DNA of 64,000 bases from Winogradskyella psychrotolerans RS-3 (GCF_000427335.1 NZ_ATMR01000091.1:182493-246492); one strand, 5' to 3'; counted from the stretch's first letter, positions 8,910 to 18,360 are shown. The notes: generated by a model not told the origin, from the sequence alone. Numbers and translations are program-made.

Positions 8910-9780
8910 TTAATTTACAGCCTTAAAAGCTTCAAAAGGTCTGTCAGTTGCCATAATATCTGCCCCTTTTTCTTTCCATTGACGATATAATTCATCTCCT
9001 TTAGCTTCTGCACTTTTATCTAAGTTTCCTAAAGTACCTAACATGCAAACAATATTATTATCGTGTAATCTCTTAAAAAAACGATTCGTCTGATAAGCGT
9101 GTTCCGGTAAAGGCTAACATATTTTCCGTTGGTATTTTGGCATCTAATAAACGTTCGAATTCTTCATCATTTCTTGCTGAAACAGATAATAATAATTGTG
9201 GTGCTAATTGATACGCAGAAATAGCCTGTTCTACATCGTAGGTTATAATGATGCTATGATCTTCTGCTTTAGCTGTTTTAATAGCGTCTATAACAACTTT
9301 TTGACTCACCGTTTTTTTAATGTCTACAGTAAGAATGACATTCTGTTTTACACACCAGTCTAATACGTCTGAAAACAAAGGGATTTTAAAAGTGGTTTCA
9401 TTACCATGATCATCTATCAAATTGAATTGCTTCAATTCATTGTATGTTAATTCATCGACTTTTCCAGTTCCTGTGGTGGTTCTATCAATAGTTTTATCGT
9501 GAAGTAAAACTAAGTGCCCATCTTTAGTTTGTGCGACATCAACTTCATAAACGGCAACAATACTATCATTAACATATTTTAGAGTCTCTAAACCGTTTTC
9601 AGGATAGTTTACAAGCCCTTTACCGCCTCGATGCACACTAATATTCGGATAACCAGAATTAGAAGCTTTAAAAAGCGCTATAAGCTTAGAAGCTTGTACC
9701 TCAGAACTTTTAGCCGTTTCTGTAGATTGTTTGCAACTAATTAAAGCGCAAAATGTAAAAATTAATAGAAAATATTTCAT
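8910..9780 (-). CDS. Glycerophosphodiester phosphodiesterase family lipoprotein (frameshifted in this sequence)
   Basis: Hydrolyses glycerophosphodiesters to glycerol-3-phosphate and an alcohol. The first frame (9073-9780) has a lipoprotein signal (CALISC, lipid-attached Cys near residue 16), the GDPD motif HRGG...PENGLETL, and EVDVAQTKDGHLVLLHD with the metal-binding acids and the second catalytic His. It stops at 9073-9075 right after an A7 run (9075-9081 on the plus strand). The next frame continues exactly with KRLHDNNIVCMLGTLGN and MATDRPFEAFK to a stop at 8910-8912. Removing one A gives 289 residues. This is the only break in the window needing removal of a base, so it may be a real mutation. 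Confidence 0.85.
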
Positions 9781-9842
9781 GTTAAAACCGTTTAAAAAAC
9801 TGCTTGATTAAAGTCCTTATCCTATTCTAAAAAAAACTATAA

Positions 9843-9872
9843 AAAAACCGCTTAGTAAACTAAACGGTTTTT
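9843..9872 (-). terminator. Terminator of the rpsF-rpsR-rplI operon
   Basis: AAAAACCG (9843-9850) pairs with CGGTTTTT (9865-9872) and TTAGT (9852-9856) with ACTAA (9859-9863). On the minus strand the stem is followed by a long T tract, 20 bp after the rplI stop. Confidence 0.85.
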
Positions 9873-9891
9873 AAAATTAGTAATAAAAAGA

Positions 9892-10353
9892 TTATGCGTC
9901 AGCAATAACTTCGAAAGTTAAATCTACAGTTACTGATCTATGTAATCTAATTGCAGCTTCGTACTGACCTAAACGCTTAATGTTACCACCATTGATAGAA
10001 ATAAATTTCTTATCAACATCGTGACCAGCATTTTTAAATGCAGCAGCTAAATCCATAGTGGTTATAGAACCAAATAATTTATCTCCAGCAGTTGCACCAG
10101 TTCCAGCTTTAGCTGTGATTTTAATATCTAAACCTTTTATAGCATCAGCAGTTTTTTGTGCATCAGCAATAATAGTTTTTTCTTTATAAGCTCTTTGCTT
10201 TAAAGTTTCTGCTAATACTTTCTTAGCAGAAGAAGTTGCCATTACAGCTTGTCCGTGAGGAATTAAAAAATTTCTACCATAACCGTTCTTAACAGATACA
10301 ATATCGTCTTTAAATCCTAAATTATCAACGTCTTGTTTTAATATAAGTTCCAT
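9892..10353 (-). CDS. rplI: 50S ribosomal protein bL9
   Basis: A 153-residue ribosomal protein that binds 23S rRNA at the base of the L1 stalk. The N-terminal domain is recognisable (MELILKQDVDNLGFKDDIVSVKNGYGRNFLIP, the bL9 signature), followed by a charged connecting helix (about residues 40-75) and the C-terminal domain. It is the last gene of a tight three-gene operon and is followed by a strong terminator at 9843-9872. Confidence 0.98.
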   Translation of the reverse strand: MELILKQDVDNLGFKDDIVSVKNGYGRNFLIPHGQAVMATSSAKKVLAETLKQRAYKEKTIIADAQKTADAIKGLDIKITAKAGTGATAGDKLFGSITTMDLAAAFKNAGHDVDKKFISINGGNIKRLGQYEAAIRLHRSVTVDLTFEVIADA

Positions 10354-10367
10354 TGTGTTATGATATT

Positions 10368-10664
10368 TTATTTTAATAAATCAGCTACATATGGCATAAG
10401 TGCTAAATGTCTAGCTCTTTTTACTGCCACAGATACTTTTCTTTGATACTTTAAAGAGGTTCCTGTTAAACGTCTTGGTAGTAATTTACCTTGTTCGTTT
10501 ACAAAACCTAGTAACCAATCTGCATCTTTATAATCTACATACTTGATTCCAGACTTCTTGAAACGACAATACTTCTTAACTTTGGACGTCTCAATATTTA
10601 ACGGAGTTAAATATCTAATTTCGCCGTCTTTTTTTCCTTTTGCTTGTTGTTCTATTGATGACAT
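10368..10664 (-). CDS. rpsR: 30S ribosomal protein bS18
   Basis: A 98-residue small-subunit protein that pairs with bS6 on the platform of the 30S subunit. Conserved bS18 sequence is visible ([44 protein letters not shown]). The N-terminus is longer than in E. coli, as is common in Bacteroidota. It sits 2 bp after the rpsF stop and 14 bp before rplI, so the three are co-transcribed; no ssb or priB gene intervenes. Confidence 0.98.
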   Translation of the reverse strand: MSSIEQQAKGKKDGEIRYLTPLNIETSKVKKYCRFKKSGIKYVDYKDADWLLGFVNEQGKLLPRRLTGTSLKYQRKVSVAVKRARHLALMPYVADLLK

Positions 10665-10666
10665 AA

Positions 10667-11017
10667 TTACGCTTTTGCTTTTGCTTTAACTCTCATTTTT
10701 TCTCTTCTTCTCTCAGCCCATGAAATAGCATGTTTGTCTAATTTCACAGTTAAGTAACGCATAAAACGCTCATCACGTCTAAATTCCACCTCTAAAGGCT
10801 CAATTGCTTCTCCAGCAACAGTGTACTCAAATAAATGGTAAAAACCACTTTTTTTGTTTTGAATTGGGTAGGCTAATTTTTTTAGTCCCCAATCTTCTTT
10901 TGATACCATCTTAGCTCCTTTAGAAACGAGGAAATCCTCATATTTCTTTACTGTCTCCTTTATCTGGTCTTCAGATAAAACGGGATTTAAGATGAAAACA
11001 GTTTCATAATGATTCAT
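10667..11017 (-). CDS. rpsF: 30S ribosomal protein bS6
   Basis: A 116-residue ferredoxin-like-fold protein that binds bS18 and 16S rRNA. The start [21 protein letters not shown] and the [23 protein letters not shown] segment are typical, and a basic alanine-rich tail ends the protein. It is the first gene of the operon. A consensus promoter lies 35 bp upstream (11052-11082). Confidence 0.98.
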   Translation of the reverse strand: MNHYETVFILNPVLSEDQIKETVKKYEDFLVSKGAKMVSKEDWGLKKLAYPIQNKKSGFYHLFEYTVAGEAIEPLEVEFRRDERFMRYLTVKLDKHAISWAERRREKMRVKAKAKA

Positions 11018-11051
11018 AATAAATAATTTTGTTTATTGTTAAAAACGGCTG

Positions 11052-11082
11052 CAAAAATACATATAATTTCTATATTTGACAA
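11052..11082 (-). promoter_or_regulatory. Bacteroidota-type promoter of rpsF-rpsR-rplI
   Basis: On the minus strand TTG (11080-11082) is followed after 20 bp by TATTTTTG (11052-11059), matching the TTG/TAnnTTTG consensus. The expected transcript start gives a leader of roughly 25-30 nt before rpsF. Confidence 0.8.
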
Positions 11083-11157
11083 CGTTTTTGAAGGTAAAAT
11101 TTAAAAGGATTTTATATCATTTAAATAATGTTAAATACTACGGTTTGTCGGCATTAT

Positions 11158-11188
11158 TTGTTTTTTAACCGAATTTATCGTACTATTG
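11158..11188 (+). promoter_or_regulatory. Bacteroidota-type promoter of the LytTR regulator
   Basis: TTG (11158-11160), 20 bp, TACTATTG (11181-11188; one mismatch to TAnnTTTG). It gives a short leader before the ATG at 11219 and is divergent from the rpsF promoter. Confidence 0.65.
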
Positions 11189-11218
11189 TCGATATCTTAA
11201 CCTAAAATTAATAATGTT

Positions 11219-11914
11219 ATGACTTTAAACTGTGTAGTTGTTGATGATTCTGCGATTCAGCGCCTCTCTATAGTAAAGTTAATCGAGAATCATTCTTCGC
11301 TTAACCTTATTGCAGAGTATAGCAGTGCGTTAGAAACAAAAAACGGTCTTAATACCCATAAAGTAGATCTTATCTTCTTAGATATAGAGATGCCTGTATT
11401 AAACGGTTTTGAGTTGCTAGATGTACTCAACAACAAACCCCAAATTATTTTTGTTACCGGCAAAACCGAGTATGCTTTTAAAGCATTTAATTACGATGCC
11501 ACCGATTATCTTCAGAAACCAATTACTAAAGAACGTTTTAATGTTGCCGTAGAAAAAGCTATAGAGCAGCACAAATTAAAACTAGACTTTAATGAAACTG
11601 ATGGTGAGCATATCTTCGTAAAAAGTAATCTTAAAAAACGTAAAGTTTATATTAAAGATATTAAATGGATTGAAGCACTTGGAGATTACGTTAAAGTAGT
11701 AACAGAAGAAAACAGCTTAGTTGTTCTATCAACAATGAAAGCGTTTGAAAGCGAATTGCCTGAAGGTAAATTTTTAAGAATTCATAAATCTTATATTGTG
11801 AATCTCGATAAAATTGACCGTTTTAACAGTAAAAATGTTGAAGTTGGCGCATATGAGATTCCATTGAGTCGAAATAAAAAGACCCAATTAGTAGATGCTT
11901 TAAATAATATGTAG
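11219..11914 (+). CDS. LytTR-family two-component response regulator
   Basis: A 231-residue DNA-binding response regulator. Residues 1-120 form a receiver domain with acidic pair D9-D10, phospho-acceptor D55 (LIFLDIEMP), a switch Thr (FVTGKTEYAFKAF) and the KP motif (YLQKPITKERF). Residues about 130-231 form a LytTR domain (FVKSNLKKRKVYIKDIKWIEA, then FLRIHKSYIVNLDKI). No histidine kinase is adjacent, so it is an orphan in this window; flavobacterial LytTR regulators often work with membrane kinases encoded elsewhere. Transcription ends at the hairpin at 11954-11986. Confidence 0.93.
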   Translation: MTLNCVVVDDSAIQRLSIVKLIENHSSLNLIAEYSSALETKNGLNTHKVDLIFLDIEMPVLNGFELLDVLNNKPQIIFVTGKTEYAFKAFNYDATDYLQKPITKERFNVAVEKAIEQHKLKLDFNETDGEHIFVKSNLKKRKVYIKDIKWIEALGDYVKVVTEENSLVVLSTMKAFESELPEGKFLRIHKSYIVNLDKIDRFNSKNVEVGAYEIPLSRNKKTQLVDALNNM

Positions 11915-11953
11915 AACATTACATTAACATTAAAAGCATTACATTATAATTTT

Positions 11954-11986
11954 AAAAAATCCTGAGCACTTGCTTAGGATTTTTTT
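11954..11986 (+). terminator. Terminator of the LytTR regulator gene
   Basis: AAAATCCT and AGCA pair with TGCT and AGGATTTT around a 2-nt loop, followed by a T tract at 11980-11987. It lies 40 bp after the stop codon. Confidence 0.85.
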
Positions 11987-12124
11987 ATTTTAAAATTTAT
12001 GGGTTAACAAATTATTGGATTTTAACACCCCTGAAGAGGTAATACTGATCAAGAATATTCAAGTTTCTTTAGTACAATTTGTTTTGTTAAAAAACTTCAA
12101 TCATTTGTAAAAAAGTTAGTTATA

Positions 12125-12202
12125 CTAATTGTATCCTAAAAGGAACAATACTGCCTGAGGGCCATCAAAACCATTATGAAACTGATCACTTACTCTGTCT
12201 AG
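12125..12202 (-). pseudogene. Possible C-terminal gene fragment
   Basis: In the otherwise gene-free stretch 11987-12232 the minus strand carries 24 or so codons of protein-like sequence (DRVSDQFHNGFDGP, then QAVLFLLGYN) ending in TAG at 12125-12127. Upstream in the same frame is the palindromic repeat at 12201-12233. It has no start codon of its own. It may be a decayed gene end separated from its body by the repeat, or chance; the family is not recognised. Confidence 0.3.
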
Positions 12203-12233
12203 ACCTGCAAGGTTTTTAAAACCTGCTAGGTCT
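12201..12233 (-). terminator. Palindromic repeat acting as priA terminator
   Basis: AGACCT...GGTTTT pairs with AAAACC...AGGTCT (13 of 16 positions per arm) around a short loop. The right arm touches the priA stop codon (12233-12235). Sequences of this AGACCTGCAAGG form are, from memory, common intergenic repeats in flavobacteria. Confidence 0.55.
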
Positions 12234-14686
12234 TAATAATTATCCACATTAATTATAACTCTTACTGGTCTAAAATCTTTTACCGCATTAAAACTATTAT
12301 CTATCTTTCTAATGGCCTCTTTTGTTTTTGCTAAAGATTGGTTCTGAGGGATTTTAACCAAAATATTCTTGTGGTATAAATTTCGAATTCTTGATACGGG
12401 AGGAAATTCCGGACCTAATACATTCGCCTTAAATAATTGCTTTAAAGATTTTGCATACCAATCAGCAGCCAAATTAACACGATCATAATCTTTATGCTTA
12501 AACGTAATTTTAATCAACCTAAAAATAGGTGGATATTTAAAATTATAACGCTCGTTCATCTGCTCCGCAAACATCTCTTTGTAAGCATTTGTAGACACTT
12601 GTTGCAAAATGTTATGATGCGGATTATAAGTCTGAATTAAAACCTTTCCACGCAAATCTGTGCGTCCTGCTCTACCAGACACCTGAGCCATTAATTGATA
12701 ACTCCGCTCATGCGCTCTAAAATCCGGGAAGTTAAGTAAGTTGTCAGCATTCATGATACCTACTAACTTTACAAATCTAAAATCTAAGCCTTTAGTTAGC
12801 ATCTGTGTTCCAACCAAAATATCAACTTCACGCTGCTCAAAACTATTTATTATCTTCTCAAAACCGTATTTCCCTCGTGTGGTATCTAAATCCATTCGTG
12901 CCACTTTCTTATCCGGAAATAACACTTTTACTTCTTGTTCTATTTGCTCTGTACCAAAACCTTTAGTATCTAAGGTTGAATTACCACAAGCTTGACAACT
13001 TTTTAGCATAACAGAGTTATACCCACAATAATGACAGCGCAATTGATCGCGATATTGATGATACGTTAAACTCACATCACAATTAGGACATTGAGGCGAC
13101 GTACCACAGCTGGTACATTCTATGATCGGAGAAAAACCACGTCTATTTTGAAACAAGATAATTTGAAATCCCTCTTCTAAAGTTTCTGTCATTTCTTGGA
13201 TTAATCTATCGCTAAAATGACCTTTCATGCGTTTCCGCTTGTACTTATCAGCTAAATCTACCAGCTCAATATCTGGCATTAATACATTGTTGTAACGTGT
13301 ATTTAATTCCACCAATCCATATTTACCTTGGCTAGCATTAAAATAGCTTTCTAAACTTGGAGTCGCAGACCCTAAAAGTGTTTTTGCTTTAAATATGTTT
13401 GCTAATACGATTGCCGCATCTCTTGCATGATAGCGTGGTGCAGGATCGAATTGTTTGTAGGACGACTCGTGTTCTTCATCAACAATGATGAGTCCTAAAT
13501 TACGAAATGGCAGCAATAATGAGGAACGCGCACCAATGATCACTTGGGCTTTTTCAGAATTAGCCAACATATTTTGCCAAACCTCTACCCTTTCATTCCC
13601 TGTGTATCTCGAATGAAAAACAGCCACTTTGTCTCCAAAATAATCTTGAAGTCGACCTACCAATTGCGTTGTTAAAGCAATTTCGGGCAACAAATACAGT
13701 ACTTGTTTCCCAATGTCTAATTGGTTTTGAATGAGTTGAACGTATATTTCGGTTTTACCAGAAGACGTCACCCCATGTAATAAGGCTACTGATTTTTCTT
13801 TAAAGATAGCCTCAACTTCGTTATAAGCATCTTGCTGCGCTTCACTTAACCGTTTAGCATCTGAATCCCCGTCACCATCAAACTGAACACGATCGACTTG
13901 AATGTGATATTCCTCTAAAATATTTTTATCAATTAAGGTTTTAACTATCGAAGTAGATGCACCACTCCGATCTGCTAAATCTGATACTTTAATCGGTTGT
14001 TTTAGAGAGGATTCCATTGTAAATAATGTAAGCACAACTTCGCGCTGCTTTGGCGCACGACTCAATTCCTCAAGTAATATCTGTAGTTTTTCTTGTGATT
14101 TATGATTGTGATGCAACTTTACATACCGCACTAATTTCGGTGTGTACTTTTCGTACATTTCTTCCTGTAAATTTAAAACACCTTTTTCCACCAAACTATT
14201 GATAATAGGAAGTACGCGCTTTTTATCTAATATAGAGACCACATCATTTATCTTTAATGAGGATTGATGCTGTAAGGCTTCATAAATCAAATATTCTTCG
14301 TCTTTTAATTCAGACGCTTCAATATTAACTTTTTCATTTCTAGAGATTATAGTTTCACTTTCTAATAAAAATGCATTTGGCATAGCGGCTCGCATCACTT
14401 CTCCCAAACTACACATGTAATAACTAGAAATCCACTCCCAATGCTTTAGTTGCGTTTCTGTTACAACAGGCACATCATCCATAATCTGATGAATGGTTTT
14501 AGCATCGTAAGCTGTTGGTGGATCTTTATGAATACTGTATACTAACGCCGTATAAATTTTACTCTTACCAAAGGGTACAGATACACGCATTCCTGGTGAT
14601 AAAAATTGAGACTCCGCTTCTGTAATATGATACGTAAACGCTTTTTGAAGCGGAATAGGCAATATGACGTCTATAAAATGCAGCAT
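12233..14686 (-). CDS. priA: Primosomal protein N' (replication restart helicase)
   Basis: An 817-residue 3'-5' DNA helicase that reloads the replisome at collapsed forks. The start is set at the ATG at 14686, which overlaps the upstream stop codon as TAATG; the longer in-frame start at 14704 adds only six residues inside the previous gene. Order: N-terminal 3'-DNA-binding domain, winged helix, Walker A GVTSSGKTE near residue 304, DEEH box near 402, a zinc-binding region with paired CxxC motifs near 525-567 (CTSCG, CPNC, CHYC, CQACG), then helicase motifs V-VI (QVSGRAGR). The TAATG overlap suggests translational coupling to the DUF2147 gene. Confidence 0.96.
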   Translation of the reverse strand: MLHFIDVILPIPLQKAFTYHITEAESQFLSPGMRVSVPFGKSKIYTALVYSIHKDPPTAYDAKTIHQIMDDVPVVTETQLKHWEWISSYYMCSLGEVMRAAMPNAFLLESETIISRNEKVNIEASELKDEEYLIYEALQHQSSLKINDVVSILDKKRVLPIINSLVEKGVLNLQEEMYEKYTPKLVRYVKLHHNHKSQEKLQILLEELSRAPKQREVVLTLFTMESSLKQPIKVSDLADRSGASTSIVKTLIDKNILEEYHIQVDRVQFDGDGDSDAKRLSEAQQDAYNEVEAIFKEKSVALLHGVTSSGKTEIYVQLIQNQLDIGKQVLYLLPEIALTTQLVGRLQDYFGDKVAVFHSRYTGNERVEVWQNMLANSEKAQVIIGARSSLLLPFRNLGLIIVDEEHESSYKQFDPAPRYHARDAAIVLANIFKAKTLLGSATPSLESYFNASQGKYGLVELNTRYNNVLMPDIELVDLADKYKRKRMKGHFSDRLIQEMTETLEEGFQIILFQNRRGFSPIIECTSCGTSPQCPNCDVSLTYHQYRDQLRCHYCGYNSVMLKSCQACGNSTLDTKGFGTEQIEQEVKVLFPDKKVARMDLDTTRGKYGFEKIINSFEQREVDILVGTQMLTKGLDFRFVKLVGIMNADNLLNFPDFRAHERSYQLMAQVSGRAGRTDLRGKVLIQTYNPHHNILQQVSTNAYKEMFAEQMNERYNFKYPPIFRLIKITFKHKDYDRVNLAADWYAKSLKQLFKANVLGPEFPPVSRIRNLYHKNILVKIPQNQSLAKTKEAIRKIDNSFNAVKDFRPVRVIINVDNY

Positions 14687-15111
14687 TATTTTACGCGTTT
14701 CCAATATTGTGTTCTGTAGAAAAAAGCCAGATATCCTCTTACTTGAAGCGTATCTGTATCGTTTTCGAGTTTAAGACGACATCTATAGGTACTCCCGTTT
14801 TCAGGGTTTAGAATGGTACCACCATCATAAACATTATGATTCTTAGTTAAACCCTCTATAAAGACTAGGCCAACAATACGTTGATCTTTTTGCTCGCCAC
14901 TACAATCAATGCACTTTCGATGTTCTACATCTGGATTGAAAACAGCAATAATCTTACCGTATATTTTTCCATCTTCTTCAAAAATTTCAACTATAGATTT
15001 TGCATCACCTGTGTTATCATCTATTGTTTTCCATTGTCCTAAAATATCTTGAGCTGGTAGATTAAAAAACACGGTGAACAAAATAAAAAATGCTAGAGTG
15101 TTTTTAATCAT
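14686..15111 (-). CDS. DUF2147 exported protein
   Basis: A 141-residue protein with a signal peptide (hydrophobic core FFILFTVFF, cleavage near NLPAQ). The mature part begins DILGQWKTIDDNTGDAKSIVEIFEEDGKIYGKI, the signature of DUF2147, a lipocalin-like beta-barrel family. It has a C-x-D-C pair (RKCIDCSG) that could form a disulfide or bind metal. It is likely periplasmic or secreted. The gene is first in a two-gene unit with priA (1-nt overlap). The molecular function is unknown. Confidence 0.88.
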   Translation of the reverse strand: MIKNTLAFFILFTVFFNLPAQDILGQWKTIDDNTGDAKSIVEIFEEDGKIYGKIIAVFNPDVEHRKCIDCSGEQKDQRIVGLVFIEGLTKNHNVYDGGTILNPENGSTYRCRLKLENDTDTLQVRGYLAFFYRTQYWKRVK

Positions 15112-15155
15112 AATTAATGTTTTAGAGGTTTATACCTCAAATGTAATGGGTTTAA

Positions 15156-15192
15156 TTTAAAAAACCATCGCGATTAGAGATGGTTTTTTAAA
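15156..15192 (-). terminator. Terminator downstream of the YihY gene
   Basis: A perfect 14-bp stem (15156-15169 with 15179-15192) and 9-nt loop. On the minus strand the T-rich 3' arm follows the YihY stop (15245) by about 50 bp and precedes the DUF2147 start. Confidence 0.8.
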
Positions 15193-15244
15193 CGTATAAA
15201 TTTCAGTACGACGTAAAGGTGCATTTTTAAAGCATTTTACTCAA

Positions 15245-16224
15245 TTAAGTCTTTAATATCTTTCTGCTTAATTTCTTTTCGTGCTCTTGGGTTTTCCTTA
15301 AAAACTGAAGTGATGCATTAAGCTCATAACCTAAAAGTATAATGTTAGAATTGAGCCATAAATAAAGCAGCAGAATTAATAAGGCTCCGATAGAACCATA
15401 AAGCTCATTATATTGCGAAAAATTTTCAATGTAAATTCCGAACAGAAAAGACGTTAACATAATGAGTAAGGTGGTTAGTAACGCACCAACCGAAAAGAAT
15501 TTAGATTCCTTCCCTTCTTTAGTTCCAAAATAATACAAGGTTGCGGTGGCCAAATAGACCATAACAACAAAGAACAGATACTTTGCAAAGATAATCCATC
15601 CTAATCCTTGGTCGTCTTCTGAAAATGCATGACCACTAAAACCTTCATATAAAGGTTGAATTATATAAATCTGAAAATAACCAAATACAGCTACGGTTAA
15701 TAACAAAAGAAAACAAGTATTAAAGCCACGCCAAGCGCAAACATATACTGCTTAAATACATTACGATATAATTGTTTATGATAAGACGTTTCAAAACCCG
15801 AAAAAACAGCATTTACACCGTTAGCCATTAAAAACATAGACAATAAAAACACCGAAGATATTAAGCCACCACTGGTATTGCTACTCATATCTTTAAAAAT
15901 ACTATCAATTAAGAATTCTGAAGTTTGAGGAGGTAAAATTGAATTCAGAAAATCTAAGAAATCAGCCCTAAAACCGTCAATAGGAATATAAGGAATCACA
16001 ATAATAACGAACAGTAAAAACGGGAAAATAGCCGTAAAGAAACTGAATGCAATGGCACTTGCTCTTGTTGTAAGTGCTCCATTGACGATTCCCATAATGT
16101 ATAGCTCTAGCAAATCATAAACAGATAAACCTTCAAATCCTGGTAGCTTAATCTGCTTAAAAAAACGCATTATTACATTTAAAACCGGAATTTTATCTAA
16201 TTTATCTTCTATAGGTTTAGTCAT
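15245..16224 (-). CDS. YihY/BrkB-family inner membrane protein (frameshifted in this sequence)
   Basis: A polytopic membrane protein of the YihY (formerly RNase BN) family. The first frame (15697-16224) has the family N-terminus (ALTTRASAIAFSFFTAIFPFLLF) and ends ALILVFFCY. The second frame (15245-15706) continues LLLTVAVFGYFQIY with the remaining helices (VVMVYLATATLYYF, SIGALLILLLYLWLNSNIILLGYELNA). Adding one T in the short T run near 15705-15710 joins them into 326 residues, the usual family size. About six transmembrane helices are visible. The function in the family is unsettled. The break is most likely a sequencing error; a true pseudogene cannot be excluded. Confidence 0.85.
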
Positions 16225-16304
16225 TGTTTAGTTTTTAGCTGTTGGCTGTTAGCCTTTAGCTCATCTTTATTATCTCCAATTAATTGTACTAACTACAAAC
16301 TAAA

Positions 16305-17162
16305 TTATACTGCTTTTAAGCTTAAATCTTTATTATGTACCGAATGGGTTAAAGCACCAGACGAAATATAATCGACTCCACATTCTGCATATTTTCTAAG
16401 TGTGTGTTCATTAATGCCACCTGAAGACTCCGTTAAGCATTGGTCTCCAATAAGCTTTACGGCTTTACGCGTATCTTCATAATTAAAATTATCGATAAGA
16501 ATTCTATAGACTCCACCGCAGTCTAAAATCTCTTTAATTTCTTCAAGATTTCTTGCTTCAACAATAATTTTCAAATCACGATTAGTATCTTTCAAATACT
16601 GTTTTGTTAAATTAATGGCTTTTGAAACTCCACCTGCAAAATCGATATGATTATCTTTTAGCATTATCATATCGTACAAGGCAAATCTATGGTTCTCTCC
16701 ACCTCCAATTTTTACAGCCCATTTTTCTAAAGCTCTAATACCTGGTGTCGTTTTACGCGTATCCAAAATTTTTGTTCCTGTACCTTCTAATAAATCTACA
16801 AACTCTCTTGTTTTAGTCGCAATTGCACTCATACGTTGCATTGCATTTAAAACCAAACGTTCCGCTTTAAGAATAGATTGCGAAGCGCCTTCAACATAAA
16901 AAACAATGTCTCCATGCTTAACTTTTTGTCCATCTTCTATTAAGGTTTCAACTTTCATATTAGCATCAACATAGGAGAAAACTAGTTTTGCAAACTCAAC
17001 ACCAGCAATAACCCCTTTATCTTTGACCAATAATTTTGCTTTTCCTTGAGCCGAAGCAGGAATACACGCCAAAGAACTATGGTCACCATCACCGACATCT
17101 TCTCTGATGGCATTAGAAATTACTAACTCTATTTCTTTATCAAATTGTGCTTTTGAAATCAT
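16305..17162 (-). CDS. nadC: Nicotinate-nucleotide diphosphorylase (carboxylating)
   Basis: A 285-residue quinolinate phosphoribosyltransferase. It converts quinolinate and PRPP to nicotinate mononucleotide in de novo NAD synthesis. Family landmarks: EDVGDGDHSSLA near the N-terminus, AERLVLNAMQRMSAIAT, DTRKTTPGIRALEKWAV, GGGENHRFALYDMIMLKDNH and ESSGGINEHTL. No nadA or nadB is nearby. It is divergent from rlmH. Confidence 0.97.
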   Translation of the reverse strand: MISKAQFDKEIELVISNAIREDVGDGDHSSLACIPASAQGKAKLLVKDKGVIAGVEFAKLVFSYVDANMKVETLIEDGQKVKHGDIVFYVEGASQSILKAERLVLNAMQRMSAIATKTREFVDLLEGTGTKILDTRKTTPGIRALEKWAVKIGGGENHRFALYDMIMLKDNHIDFAGGVSKAINLTKQYLKDTNRDLKIIVEARNLEEIKEILDCGGVYRILIDNFNYEDTRKAVKLIGDQCLTESSGGINEHTLRKYAECGVDYISSGALTHSVHNKDLSLKAV

Positions 17163-17280
17163 CTGAATACATATTTAGTGTAAAAATAGGAAATTGATTA
17201 ACGATATCCGATTTTAGAATTATGAATTACAAATTGGAAAAAAATCTAAAATCATAAATTGTAAATCGTAAATTTGAATT

Positions 17281-17753
17281 ATGAATATAAAACTCATAGC
17301 GATAGGCAAAACTGACAATAAAAACCTCATTGCATTAATTGCAGATTATTCAAAGCGGCTTGGTTTTTATATTAAGTTTGAATTTGAAGTGATTCCTGAT
17401 TTAAAAAAGGTAAAAACTTATCGGAAGCCCAACAAAAAGATAAGGAAGGAGAGCTTATTTTAGCGAAAACACAAACTTCTGATGTGCTTATTCTACTAGA
17501 TGAAAACGGAAAACAAATGGATTCTGAAGCATTTTCTGGTTATTTACAAAAACACATGAATTCTGGAATTAAAACCTTAATCTTTGTGATTGGTGGACCT
17601 TACGGATTTTCGGATGCCGTTTATGCTAGAGCCAATGGGAAATTGGGTTTATCTAAAATGACGTTTTCCCATCAAATGGTGCGTTTGTTTTTTATAGAAC
17701 AACTGTACAGAGGATTTACAATTCTTAGAAATGAACCTTATCACCATAAATAA
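17281..17753 (+). CDS. rlmH: 23S rRNA (pseudouridine1915-N3)-methyltransferase RlmH (frameshifted in this sequence)
   Basis: SPOUT methyltransferase modifying pseudouridine 1915 in helix 69 of 23S rRNA. The first frame (17281-17463) gives MNIKLIAIGKTDNKN and is broken in the A run at 17412-17416. Restoring one A continues KNLSEAQQKDKEGELILAK into the second frame, with LILLDENGKQMDS, the SAM-binding FVIGGPYGFS and the C-terminal YRGFTILRNEPYHHK. The repaired length of 157 residues is canonical. The gene is widely conserved, so a sequencing error is more likely than a real mutation. Confidence 0.93.
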
Positions 17754-17794
17754 GTATACAATCTCAGTGCTTACTTATACTTTAAAAAACAAAA

Positions 17795-17825
17795 AAATCT
17801 CGGATGTATAATTAACCCGAGATTT
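17795..17825. terminator. Bidirectional terminator between rlmH and hpf
   Basis: AAATCTCGG (17795-17803) pairs with CCGAGATTT (17817-17825). A-rich sequence before the stem becomes a T tract on the minus strand, so it is strongest for hpf; rlmH also ends 42 bp upstream. Confidence 0.7.
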
Positions 17826-17903
17826 ATACTATTATACTTTCAGTTTTAAAAAATCATCATAATTTACTGTATGAAAACTGTGACTGCGACTGAAACCTTA
17901 ATA

Positions 17904-18203
17904 CTAATGTGTTTTATAAACTTCTTTTCGTTTTTTAAGTTGTCTTGTTAAATCGTTAATTGTTTCACTCATAGCCATTTCGTAATTCTTCTCATTAGAA
18001 GTTGCAAAAATACGTGGTCCAGGTAAGCTTAATTCTATATTACAAATTTTACCTGAATCATGGTCTTTCTCGTCGTGCTTAAAATATACTTGAGCCGAAA
18101 TAAGAAATTCAAATTTATTAGCTAATTTTTCTAATTTTTCCGTTGTTAGGTCTGAAAGTGTATCACTTACATCAATGTCTACATATTGAAAATTTACCGT
18201 CAT
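17904..18203 (-). CDS. hpf: Ribosome hibernation-promoting factor, short form
   Basis: A 99-residue HPF/RaiA-type protein (sequence begins MTVNFQYVDIDVSDTLSDLTTEKLEKLANKF). It binds the 30S decoding region and inactivates or dimerises ribosomes in slow growth. Only the N-terminal domain is present, with no long-HPF dimerisation domain. The conserved acidic pattern and C-terminal basic helix (LTRQLKKRKEVYK) fit. It is monocistronic and convergent with rlmH. Confidence 0.9.
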   Translation of the reverse strand: MTVNFQYVDIDVSDTLSDLTTEKLEKLANKFEFLISAQVYFKHDEKDHDSGKICNIELSLPGPRIFATSNEKNYEMAMSETINDLTRQLKKRKEVYKTH

Positions 18204-18360
18204 AATCTATCTTGTTTTAATGAATTATTCTTTTCACTAAGATACAAGATTTAGTCAGTTTAAGCACTGATAAATATCATAATTAATTGATAAAATTTCT
18301 AATCCATCCATAAAAAGTCACTTATTTATAAGGCTGATAAAATTCCATTATTTGATAGAA

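Noticed and set aside
17161..17280. Imperfect AAATTGTAAATCGTAAATT repeats before rlmH
   Set aside because: They are degenerate AT-rich sequence of low information, so no function is claimed.
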